Shown: piece by piece, positions 32,890 through 40,999 of the stretch
How the letters are laid out: each line of letters starts with the position of its first letter
How positions within the stretch are numbered: the first letter of the stretch is position 1
From: Psychrobacillus sp044762745
GTDB taxonomy: Bacteria; Bacillota; Bacilli; Bacillales_A; Planococcaceae
Direction: 5' to 3'
Length of the DNA: 64,000 bases
NCBI RefSeq assembly: GCF_044762745.1
Contig: NZ_JBIWEX010000003.1
Location: forward strand, 168,523 to 232,522
Notes under the pieces: generated by a model
The model's input: only the letters and a program-made list of their open reading frames with translations
Databases searched by the model: none
What the model was told of the DNA's origin: nothing
Position numbers and translations under genes: made by a program

Positions 32890-35800
32890 TTACGTTACTA
32901 ATTGTTCTTCTAGTTTAACAGAAACTAATTTGGAAATTCCGGACTCTTGCATCGTAATACCATACAAAACATCCGCACCTTCCATTGTTCCTTTTCGGTG
33001 CGTAATAACGATAAATTGTGTGTTGTGACTGAACTTTTTCAAATAATCACTATAACGAGTAACATTTGCTTCATCTAGCGCTGCTTCCACCTCATCCAAA
33101 ATACAAAATGGAACTGGTCTTGTATGAAGAATTGCAAATAGTAAAGCAATCGCTGTTAGTGCACGCTCCCCGCCCGACAACAAGGAAAGGTTTTGCAATT
33201 TTTTCCCTGGAGGCTGCGCGATAATATCAATCCCTGTATCCAATAAAGAAGTCGGATCCGTCAAGATTAAGTCTGCCTGACCACCACCGAACAGTTCACG
33301 GAATACTACTTTAAAATGTTTTTGTATTTCCTGGAAAGTCGTTTCAAAACGAATTGTCATCTCTTCGTCCATCTCTTTGATCACTTCATGCAACGTCTCT
33401 TGGGCAGATAATAAATCTTCTCTTTGCTCGGTCAAAAATGCATGGCGTTCACTCACTTGCTCGAATTCTTGAATAGACCCTAAATTAATCGGTCCAAGTT
33501 CCTCAATAGAAAGTTTCAAAAGCTTCACTTTTTTACGAGCCAATTCTTCTTCTAGCGTAAATGGAAAATCGCGCTCTGCCTCTTCTAAAGTCATTTCATA
33601 CGTTTCTTCTAAATGATGTTGTAAAGTATTCATCTCTACTTCTATCTTACTTAGCTTGATTTCCAAATCTCGTTCTACATTTGTATGTAGGTTCGCTTCA
33701 TTTTGCACTGCCTTTAAAGCATGTTCGAGCTTACTTATTTGATGCACAAGGTCAAGCCTATTTGTTTTATCAGCTTGAATTTGTCCAACTAAATGATCTT
33801 TTTTCTCTTTCAGTTGACCAATCAATAAAACAAGCTCCTCGGCGGAAGTACCACCTTGTTCATCATTTTCGTACCAGGCAATTTCTTTTTGCAATGTCGC
33901 CACTTTTTGAGTACTCGTTAAAATTGAGCTTTCTAGCTGAGCTCTTTCTTTTTCTTGCTGAGAAACTTGTTCGTTTACTACAGCGATATGAGATAGTAGC
34001 TCTCCAAGTTCATTTTGAAACTTATCTTTTTCTTCCATGGATTGTTGTTTCAGCAATTGTAGTTGATCAATTGTTTGTGAAATAGTAGCTAATGATTCCT
34101 TAATCTCAGCATTTCTAATCGCAGTTTGATCTTTTTTACGAACGAGGTTCTCTTGTAAATGATTCTTTTCGTTTTTTTCCTCATCGTATTCAAGTAATTG
34201 ATGCGTAAGTCTGGAAATGATCGCGGCACATTCTCTCGTTTCAGAAAGCAGTCTATGCTCTTCCCCCCGTAATGTTTCGCCCATAAGCCGCGTTTCCTCT
34301 AATTCAATTTTTAACTGCTGAACTTCTTGTTTCCTAGAAGAAACGGCTTTTTCCGCTTGGTAAACAGACTTTTCTAGTTCAATTAGCTTGTCATTTAATT
34401 GATCCAGCTCGGCTTTACGTGTAAACAGGGAGGATTGCTGTTTCACCGAACCACCAGTAAGTGAACCACCTGCGTTGACTACATCTCCATCTAACGTGAC
34501 AAATCGGAATTTATATTGCAAACGAGACGCCATTTCATTTGCGCCTTTTAAATCTTTTGCAATAATAATATTCCCGAGCAAGTTTTCCACAATAATTTGA
34601 TAGCCGTCACTATAATTAACAAGCTTATCTGCTGTATTGACAAATGATGGATGCCCGCTGATCGAAGCTAATGTATGCTCGTTTAGTTTACGAGACTTCA
34701 TCACTTGGAGCGGTAAAAATGTTGCTCTACCGACCCTTTTCTTTTTCAACCATTCAATCGCCATTCGCGCATCTTGGCTCGTATCTGTAATAATATGCTG
34801 AGATTGCTGACCAATAGCCGTATCAATTGCATTCATATACTCATGTGGTATTTGGATGAGCTCTGCTACTGCCCCATGAATTCCTTGTAATTCTTTTTTA
34901 TCTCTCGCTTTTAATACTTCTTTTACACCTTGAAAAAATCCTGAAAACTCGGATTCCAACTCCTCGAGCGAATCTTTTCTTGCTTGCATTTGATGCTTCA
35001 TTTGATACGCTTTTTGGAGCATTGTTTGCTGCTCTTCAAATGTCGTTTCCAGTTGTTCCGAAGCTTCTCGTTTCTGCGCGAAGTCGTGTAGTTTTTGTTC
35101 TAATTCTTTTTGACAAGTTGCTAGTAATTTGTCTAATTCCTGTTTACGGGAAGTAAGTTTTTCTAACTCTTCTTTTATGTCCCGATAGTCTTCAATCATT
35201 TTTTCGGAAGAAACATGTTCAAAATGCAATTGCTGCTCCATATGCTTCATTTCATTTTTCATCGTTGCTTCTTCGTTTAATAAATCGATATATGTGCTTT
35301 TTAACTCTTCTATTTCGTCTTCTACTTCTGAGGCAGATTTACTTAATACGAGATCGATTTGATGCTTTTTAGCACGAAGTTCTTTTAACAGAGATTGTTT
35401 TTGCGATTTGGAAACATTATTTTCTTTTAATTGTTGCTCTAAAGAAACAAGTTTTTCTTGTTCCTCTTCTAGCGTTTTTCTTAGTTGCGAAATTTGCTGA
35501 CTTGCATTATGTTGCTTTTCTGCAAGTAAAAGCTTCCGACCTTCTAACCGCTCTAATTCAGAACTTGTCTCTACTAATTCACTTTGTTCTGCATCCAACT
35601 TCTCATCTATTTGAGACATTGTTTTTCGATCTTTTTGAATAGAAACTTCCATCGTATGAATTTGTTCTAAAAGTGCTTTTTTCGTTTCTTCCATTGCTTG
35701 TAATTTACTATGTAATGCAGCGTTCTCTTGTACATATAATCGTAAATCATGCGCAATTACAGCAATCTCAATACCTTTTAGTTCCTCTGACATTCTCAAA

Positions 35801-36444
35801 TAGTCGGATGCAAGGGAAGACTGGATTTGTAAAGGCTCCATGCGACTATCTAATTCATGTAATATATCTAATACACGATTTAAATTATCGTCTGTTTCGA
35901 TTAATTTAAATTCCGCTTTCTTTTTTCGCTGTTTGTATTTTAATACACCAGCAGTTTCCTCAAAAATAGTTCTTCTATCTTCCGGACGACTATTTAATAT
36001 TTCATCGACTCGACCTTGTGAAATAATCGAAAAAGCTTCTTTCCCAAGACCAGAATCCATAAACAAATCCGTAATATCTTTTAATCTACAAGTTTGTTTG
36101 TTCAATAAATATTCGCTATCGCCGGATCTAAAAACCCTTCTTGTTACGCTAATTTCTGCAAAATCGAGCGGCACCAAGTTATCCGAGTTATCTAATATTA
36201 ATGTAACTTCCGCAAAGTTTAACGCTTTTCTAGAATCACTTCCCGCAAAAATAACATCTTCCATTTTTGCACCACGTAGTGATTTAGCGGATTGTTCTCC
36301 TAGTACCCATCGTATCGCATCGGTTACATTACTTTTCCCACTTCCATTAGGACCTACAACCGCTGTAACACCCGGTACAAAATCTATGCCAATCCGGTCT
36401 GCAAATGACTTAAAACCAATAATTTCTAATCGTTTAAGGAACAA
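32890..36444 (-). CDS. smc: Chromosome condensation ATPase SMC
   Basis: SMC forms the condensin ring with ScpA and ScpB. The 1184-residue protein has the Walker A GPNGSGKSNVTDAIRW (about 32-47) and long coiled coils (about 170-500 and 680-1010). The hinge lies between them (about 510-660), and the C-terminal head has LLSGGERALTAIALLFAI and the Walker B CILDEVEAALDEANV. It starts at TTG, with GGGGGA seven bases upstream, four bases after rnc. Confidence 0.98.
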   Translation of the reverse strand: MFLKRLEIIGFKSFADRIGIDFVPGVTAVVGPNGSGKSNVTDAIRWVLGEQSAKSLRGAKMEDVIFAGSDSRKALNFAEVTLILDNSDNLVPLDFAEISVTRRVFRSGDSEYLLNKQTCRLKDITDLFMDSGLGKEAFSIISQGRVDEILNSRPEDRRTIFEETAGVLKYKQRKKKAEFKLIETDDNLNRVLDILHELDSRMEPLQIQSSLASDYLRMSEELKGIEIAVIAHDLRLYVQENAALHSKLQAMEETKKALLEQIHTMEVSIQKDRKTMSQIDEKLDAEQSELVETSSELERLEGRKLLLAEKQHNASQQISQLRKTLEEEQEKLVSLEQQLKENNVSKSQKQSLLKELRAKKHQIDLVLSKSASEVEDEIEELKSTYIDLLNEEATMKNEMKHMEQQLHFEHVSSEKMIEDYRDIKEELEKLTSRKQELDKLLATCQKELEQKLHDFAQKREASEQLETTFEEQQTMLQKAYQMKHQMQARKDSLEELESEFSGFFQGVKEVLKARDKKELQGIHGAVAELIQIPHEYMNAIDTAIGQQSQHIITDTSQDARMAIEWLKKKRVGRATFLPLQVMKSRKLNEHTLASISGHPSFVNTADKLVNYSDGYQIIVENLLGNIIIAKDLKGANEMASRLQYKFRFVTLDGDVVNAGGSLTGGSVKQQSSLFTRKAELDQLNDKLIELEKSVYQAEKAVSSRKQEVQQLKIELEETRLMGETLRGEEHRLLSETRECAAIISRLTHQLLEYDEEKNEKNHLQENLVRKKDQTAIRNAEIKESLATISQTIDQLQLLKQQSMEEKDKFQNELGELLSHIAVVNEQVSQQEKERAQLESSILTSTQKVATLQKEIAWYENDEQGGTSAEELVLLIGQLKEKKDHLVGQIQADKTNRLDLVHQISKLEHALKAVQNEANLHTNVERDLEIKLSKIEVEMNTLQHHLEETYEMTLEEAERDFPFTLEEELARKKVKLLKLSIEELGPINLGSIQEFEQVSERHAFLTEQREDLLSAQETLHEVIKEMDEEMTIRFETTFQEIQKHFKVVFRELFGGGQADLILTDPTSLLDTGIDIIAQPPGKKLQNLSLLSGGERALTAIALLFAILHTRPVPFCILDEVEAALDEANVTRYSDYLKKFSHNTQFIVITHRKGTMEGADVLYGITMQESGISKLVSVKLEEQLVT

Positions 36445-36447
36445 TGA

Positions 36448-37206
36448 TTATTCCCCCTGTTCTTGATCCTTTATTGCAAGTATCGCTAGTCTTGCTGCTT
36501 GTTGCTCTGCTTCTTTTTTAGAACGACCTTTTCCAATTCCTAATTCTTTTGCGTTTAGTAAAACACGCGAAACAAACGTGCGATTATGCGCAGGTCCTTT
36601 TTCCTCTACAATTTCATAGCTAAGTGTTCCATTATTATGTTGTTGAATAACTTCTTGTAATTGACTTTTATAATCCATCACATGCGAAAAAGCACCGAGT
36701 TCTATTTTCGGAAAAACAATTTTTTCTAGAAAGGAGACGACTTCGTCTAACCCCTGGTCCAAATATAATGCGCCCACAAACGCCTCAAAAACGTCTGCAA
36801 GTAACGCTGGTCTTTCTCGTCCGCCTGTTAATTCTTCTCCTTTTCCTAACAATACATACTTACCAAAGTTTAACTCATTGGCAAATAATACGAGCGAAGG
36901 CTCACAGACGATTGCTGCACGGAGCTTTGTTAACTCCCCTTCACTCATCGTCGTATATTGTTGAAACAAATATTGGGAAACGGATAGTTCTAATACAGCG
37001 TCACCAAGAAATTCTAAGCGTTCATTATCGGCAAAAAATTTCCGTCGATGCTCATTCACATAGGATGAATGGGTAAAGGCTTGATACAATAGTGTTGGAT
37101 TTTTAAATTGAATTTGAAAATGCTGTTGAAAATCTTCAAATTTTTCTTTCACATTTTCAGAGAATACTGTTTTTCTTGTATGATTATTTTTGCGATTTAC
37201 TTTCAT
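36448..37206 (-). CDS. rnc: Ribonuclease III
   Basis: RNase III cleaves double-stranded RNA in rRNA maturation and mRNA control. The 252-residue protein has the catalytic signature ERLEFLGDAVLELSVSQYLF, the second acidic site LLADVFEAFVGALYLDQG and a C-terminal dsRNA-binding domain (SQLQEVIQQHNNGTLSYEIV...GKGRSKKEAEQQAARLA). I chose the ATG at 37206 (AGGAAGG upstream); the frame is open further up to 37275. Confidence 0.96.
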   Translation of the reverse strand: MKVNRKNNHTRKTVFSENVKEKFEDFQQHFQIQFKNPTLLYQAFTHSSYVNEHRRKFFADNERLEFLGDAVLELSVSQYLFQQYTTMSEGELTKLRAAIVCEPSLVLFANELNFGKYVLLGKGEELTGGRERPALLADVFEAFVGALYLDQGLDEVVSFLEKIVFPKIELGAFSHVMDYKSQLQEVIQQHNNGTLSYEIVEEKGPAHNRTFVSRVLLNAKELGIGKGRSKKEAEQQAARLAILAIKDQEQGE

Positions 37207-37279
37207 GAATAATCTGCCTTCCTCACTTTTCTGCTTTATCATGCATGCTTTTAAGTTTACCTGTTTATAAAGCATTGTG

Positions 37280-37334
37280 CAAAAAGAAATAGAGACGTCC
37301 TGCCCTTATTCACTTGGAATAAGTAGGACGTCTC
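37280..37334 (-). terminator. Terminator after acpP
   Basis: GAGACGTCCT (37292-37301) and AGGACGTCTC (37325-37334) form a perfect 10-bp stem, extended inside by CTTATT/AATAAG. A T-rich tail (TATTTCTTTTT) follows on the minus strand. It closes the fapR-plsX-fabD-fabG-acpP operon 15 bases after the acpP stop. Confidence 0.88.
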
Positions 37335-37349
37335 CTCCGCTATTTGTCA

Positions 37350-37586
37350 TTAGCTTTGTTTACTTTCAATATAGCTAACTGCACTACCTACAGTTGAAAT
37401 GTTTTCAGCATCTTCATCTGAAATTTCCATATCGAACTCATCTTCCAGTTCCATTACTAATTCAACTACATCTAGGGAGTCAGCACCTAGATCATCACGG
37501 AAAGATGCTTCTAGTTTCACTTCGCTTTCGTCTACACCTAGACGATCCACGATTACTTTTGTTACGCGTTCTAATACTGTTGACAC
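37350..37586 (-). CDS. acpP: Acyl carrier protein
   Basis: ACP carries growing acyl chains on a phosphopantetheine arm. The 78-residue product has the attachment site DLGADSLDVVELVM, with Ser at about 37. I chose a GTG start at 37586 because GGGGAGG ends exactly eight bases upstream. A GTG at 37595 lies inside that Shine-Dalgarno site, and a nearby ATG is out of frame. Last gene of the FapR-regulated lipid operon. Confidence 0.97.
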   Translation of the reverse strand: MSTVLERVTKVIVDRLGVDESEVKLEASFRDDLGADSLDVVELVMELEDEFDMEISDEDAENISTVGSAVSYIESKQS

Positions 37587-37643
37587 ATTAGTCACCTCCC
37601 CTCAATGATTATACAAAATTCTCTCGCCTAATGAAAGAGGAGA

Positions 37644-38390
37644 TTACATGAACATTCCACCGTTTACATGGAGAGTTTGACCCGTTATATAGTTTGCATC
37701 ATCTGAAGCTAAAAACGCAACTGCTTTTGCAATATCTTCTGTGTTACCAAACTTAGCAAGTGGGATTTGGCTCAACATCTGTGCTTTCACTTCTTCTGGC
37801 AGCGCATCCGTCATATCTGTAGTGATAAACCCTGGTGCAACTGAGTTCACTGTAATATTACGACTTGCAAGCTCTAATGCCGATGTTTTCGTTAATCCAA
37901 TAACACCTGCTTTTGCCGCTACATAATTCGCTTGTCCCGGATTTCCAGATACACCAACGATTGACGTAATATTAATAATACGACCAGCACGTTGTTTCAT
38001 CATTTGTCTTGTGACAGCTTTCGTACATAGGAACACGCCTTTTAAATTCGTATTTAGTACATCGTCCCATTCTTGTTCTTTCATACGCATTAATAGATTA
38101 TCGCGTGTAATACCTGCATTATTCACTAAAATATCAATCGATCCGAATTGTTCTAGTGTAGCATTCACCAATTCTTTGATATCTTCTGATTGATCCACAT
38201 TTGCTTGTATCGCAAATGCTTCGCCACCACGTGCTTTAATCTCCTCTACTACAGCTTCTGCTTTTTCTTTGCTTCCACTATAGTTTACCGCTACTTTTGC
38301 ACCTTCTTTCGCAAGGTAAAGTGCTATATCTTTCCCAATCCCGCGGGATGCTCCTGTAACAATTGCTGATTTTCCGTCTAATTTACCCAT
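37644..38390 (-). CDS. fabG: 3-oxoacyl-ACP reductase FabG
   Basis: NADPH-dependent ketoreductase of type II fatty acid synthesis. The 248-residue SDR protein has TGASRGIGKDIALYLA (cofactor loop, about 13-28), NNAGITRDNLLMRM and the catalytic Ser-Tyr-Lys (NITSIVGVSGNPGQANYVAAKAG, about 138-160). It ends TLHVNGGMFM. It overlaps fabD by eight bases. Confidence 0.97.
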   Translation of the reverse strand: MGKLDGKSAIVTGASRGIGKDIALYLAKEGAKVAVNYSGSKEKAEAVVEEIKARGGEAFAIQANVDQSEDIKELVNATLEQFGSIDILVNNAGITRDNLLMRMKEQEWDDVLNTNLKGVFLCTKAVTRQMMKQRAGRIINITSIVGVSGNPGQANYVAAKAGVIGLTKTSALELASRNITVNSVAPGFITTDMTDALPEEVKAQMLSQIPLAKFGNTEDIAKAVAFLASDDANYITGQTLHVNGGMFM

Positions 38391-39333
38391 TTTTATTCTC
38401 TCCTAACAAGTCCATTACTTGTTGCAATGATTCCTCATCAAATACGCAATAAGTAGTAACAGAACGATCGATTTTTTTCACTAATCCACTTAACACTTTA
38501 CCTGGACCACATTCGATAAATGTAGTGACTCCTAGTTCGATCATTTTTTGTACAGATTCTTCCCATCGAACAGGTGAATAAAGCTGCTCCACTAATAGGT
38601 TTTTAATAGTCGTGCTTTCTGTTACCGGAAGTGCGGTCACATTCGAAATAACTGGTATACTCGCTTTTTTTAAGTCAATTGAAGAGATGGCAGCATCTAA
38701 TTTATCTGCTGCTGGTCGCATTAATTCGGAATGGAATGGTCCGCTTACTACTAGAGGGATTGCTCTTTTCGCACCTGCTTCTTTCGCCTTTGCCGAAGCC
38801 TCTTCCACACCAGCAGCAGTTCCAGAAATAACAATTTGACCTGGGCAATTCAAGTTCGCTACTTGTACTGTTTCACCATTTGCAGATACTTCCTTCGTTA
38901 CTTCGTTTAACGAATCTTTATCTAACCCTAAAATAGCAGCCATTGCCCCTTCTCCAGCGGGTACTGCTTCATTCATAAAAAGGCCTCTTTTATGCACTAA
39001 TAAAACAGCATCTTCAAAGCTCAGTACACCTGAAGCAACAAGTGCGGAATACTCCCCTAAACTATGACCTGCCGTATACTCTGGTGAAATGCCCGCATCC
39101 AAAAGTTTTTTCGCCACCATTGTACTAGTCGTCAGTAGCGCAGGTTGTGCATGGTATGTTTTTGTCAGTTCCTCCGCAGGACCTTCTAACATAATGTTCG
39201 ATAAAGAAAATCCTAATACTTCATCAGCTTGCTCATAATACTTTTTACTTTCTTCATTACTTTCGATAAGCTGTTGGCCCATGCCAACTGATTGGGAGCC
39301 TTGTCCCGGAAAGATAAATGCAATTTTAGTCAT
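38383..39333 (-). CDS. fabD: Malonyl-CoA:ACP transacylase FabD
   Basis: Loads malonyl groups onto ACP. The 316-residue protein has FPGQGSQSVGMGQQL (about 9-23), the nucleophile motif AGHSLGEYSAL (Ser about 92), VSGPFHSELM with the catalytic His, and a C-terminal IECGPGKVLSGL. It overlaps plsX by eight bases. Confidence 0.97.
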   Translation of the reverse strand: MTKIAFIFPGQGSQSVGMGQQLIESNEESKKYYEQADEVLGFSLSNIMLEGPAEELTKTYHAQPALLTTSTMVAKKLLDAGISPEYTAGHSLGEYSALVASGVLSFEDAVLLVHKRGLFMNEAVPAGEGAMAAILGLDKDSLNEVTKEVSANGETVQVANLNCPGQIVISGTAAGVEEASAKAKEAGAKRAIPLVVSGPFHSELMRPAADKLDAAISSIDLKKASIPVISNVTALPVTESTTIKNLLVEQLYSPVRWEESVQKMIELGVTTFIECGPGKVLSGLVKKIDRSVTTYCVFDEESLQQVMDLLGENKNG

Positions 39334-40321
39334 TGGATAATTCCTTTCTTAACGTACTTTGAATAATTCCACACACATCGTACTCCACCATTGTTCTTGC
39401 TTGGCGGATCGCATGAAAAATGGCATTCGCATTGGAAGAACCATGCGCTTTAATAACAGGTGCTTTCAAACCAAATAACCCCGCACCACCATACTCCGAG
39501 TAGTCTAACTTGTTTTTCAACCCACGAAGCTGATCTTTTACTAATAACGCAGAAATTTTTGTTTTGGTAGAAGTGTTAAAAGCTTCTTTCAGCAACGTAA
39601 AAATACCCGATGCCGTGCCTTCGATTGTTTTCAATACCATATTACCGGTAAACCCATCTGTAACGACAACATCCGCAACACCGGTTAATAAATCTCGAGA
39701 CTCCACATTTCCAATAAAGTTAATCGGTGCATTTTTCAATAGATTGAATGCCGCTTTTGTTAGATCATTTCCTTTAATATCTTCCGTTCCGATATTTAAA
39801 AGCCCAACACGCGGATTCGCAATGCCGCGTACTTTTTCTGCATATACACTACCCATAACCGCAAACTGCTCTAAGTGCTCTGGTTTTGCATCTGAATTTG
39901 CTCCTAGATCCAGCATCACGAACCCTTTACCGTCTAGCGTCGGCAAAGTAGGTGCAAGAGCAGGACGGTCTACTTGATCAATGCGTCCAACAACAAACAA
40001 ACCAGCAGCCATTAAAGCCCCAGTATTCCCAGCCGAAACACATGCATCTGATTCACCGTTTTTCACAGATTCAGCCATTTTTACTAAAGAAGAATTTTTC
40101 TTTCTTCGAATAGCACGTACTGGTTCATCCGTACCTTCAATCACTTCCGTTGTATGTATCACTTGTAATCGATCATGTGCTGTAAGGAGTGGAGCTAGCT
40201 TTTGTTCATCCCCGTACAACTGGATTTCAATATCATTAAAAGCTTGTAGCGCTTCATATACACCTTTTACAATTTCATGTGGGGCATTATCTCCACCCAT
40301 TGCATCAATGGAAATTTTCAT
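39326..40321 (-). CDS. plsX: Acyl-ACP:phosphate acyltransferase PlsX
   Basis: PlsX converts acyl-ACP to acyl-phosphate for PlsY, linking fatty acid and phospholipid synthesis. The 331-residue protein starts MKISIDAMGGDNAPHEIVKGV. It has the family motifs SACVSAGNTGALMAAGLF, LNIGTEDIKGNDL and DGFTGNMVLKTIEG. Second gene of the FapR operon. Confidence 0.97.
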   Translation of the reverse strand: MKISIDAMGGDNAPHEIVKGVYEALQAFNDIEIQLYGDEQKLAPLLTAHDRLQVIHTTEVIEGTDEPVRAIRRKKNSSLVKMAESVKNGESDACVSAGNTGALMAAGLFVVGRIDQVDRPALAPTLPTLDGKGFVMLDLGANSDAKPEHLEQFAVMGSVYAEKVRGIANPRVGLLNIGTEDIKGNDLTKAAFNLLKNAPINFIGNVESRDLLTGVADVVVTDGFTGNMVLKTIEGTASGIFTLLKEAFNTSTKTKISALLVKDQLRGLKNKLDYSEYGGAGLFGLKAPVIKAHGSSNANAIFHAIRQARTMVEYDVCGIIQSTLRKELSND

Positions 40322-40337
40322 TTGTCATCACCTTTAT

Positions 40338-40904
40338 TTAAGACTTTGTCACGCGGTACATACTAAATTGCCCGATAAAAACAGTATCATTATCTACTTT
40401 ACTAGTCACTTCAATTAGCGTACTATTTTTTTCTGTATCATTAGATAAAACGACTGCTTTTGCAATTACTCTATCTCCCGCTTTGACAGGTTTCACAAAC
40501 GTAATCGTAGATTTTCGAGTAAGTGCTAATTCATCATTTATCACTGCTACCGCTAAGGAGTTTGCTTGGGCAAACAAATGATGTCCCCTTGCAATGCCAT
40601 TCCTTGCAAATACATGATCTTGTGTAATATCCAATATAGAGATGGCTTGTTTATCCAAATCGATATCGATAATTTCACCAATTATCTCATTTAGCGAAAG
40701 TGACTTCACTTCTTCTCCAAAGTTATGTGCCGCTACTGATTTTATTCGTTCGCGCAATTCCGGTATAGATAACTCCATTCGATCAAGACGAATCGTTTGA
40801 ACGCTTACATTGAAAGTCGAAGCCAATTTTTCATCCGTGATAAATGGATTTTTCTCTAATGTCTCAAGAAGTAGTTGTTGTCTGTCTTTTTTTGTGTATT
40901 TCAT
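40338..40904 (-). CDS. fapR: Lipid biosynthesis repressor FapR
   Basis: FapR represses fatty acid and phospholipid genes and is released by malonyl-CoA. The 188-residue protein has a DeoR-like helix-turn-helix (about 20-42, ITDEKLASTFNVSVQTIRLDR) and a C-terminal hot-dog domain (about 75-185). Its own promoter carries a FapR box, so autoregulation of fapR-plsX-fabD-fabG-acpP is expected. GGTGGTGATTGG precedes the ATG. Confidence 0.96.
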   Translation of the reverse strand: MKYTKKDRQQLLLETLEKNPFITDEKLASTFNVSVQTIRLDRMELSIPELRERIKSVAAHNFGEEVKSLSLNEIIGEIIDIDLDKQAISILDITQDHVFARNGIARGHHLFAQANSLAVAVINDELALTRKSTITFVKPVKAGDRVIAKAVVLSNDTEKNSTLIEVTSKVDNDTVFIGQFSMYRVTKS

Positions 40905-40919
40905 CCAATCACCACCATT

Positions 40920-40936
40920 TTAGCACTTGGTACTAA
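40920..40936. promoter_or_regulatory. FapR operator
   Basis: TTAGCACTTGGTACTAA (minus strand TTAGTACCAAGTGCTAA) is a 17-bp near-palindrome matching the known FapR box pattern TTAGTACC-N-GTACTAA. It lies between the -10 box and the fapR start, where bound FapR would block transcription. Confidence 0.85.
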
Positions 40937-40940
40937 TATC

Positions 40941-40969
40941 AGTATATAAATATTAAAAAAAGAATGCAA
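40941..40969 (-). promoter_or_regulatory. Sigma-A promoter of the fapR operon
   Basis: On the minus strand TTGCAT (40969-40964), exactly 17 bp, then TATACT (40946-40941), followed four bases later by the FapR operator. The -35 box is part of the descending arm of the recG terminator. Confidence 0.75.
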
Positions 40970-40998
40970 GAATAGATTCACATCCTTCTTGCATTCTT
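40954..40998 (-). terminator. Terminator of recG, overlapping the fapR promoter
   Basis: AAGAATGCAAGAA and TTCTTGCATTCTT form a 13-bp perfect stem with a 13-base loop, followed on the minus strand by seven or more Ts. It starts three bases after the recG coding region begins to end, overlapping its stop region, and contains the fapR -35 box. Confidence 0.85.
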
Positions 40999-40999
40999 C

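Noticed and set aside
35840..36466. 208-codon plus-strand frame opposite smc
   Set aside because: Antisense to the conserved SMC head, with shadow-like composition and no initiation signal.
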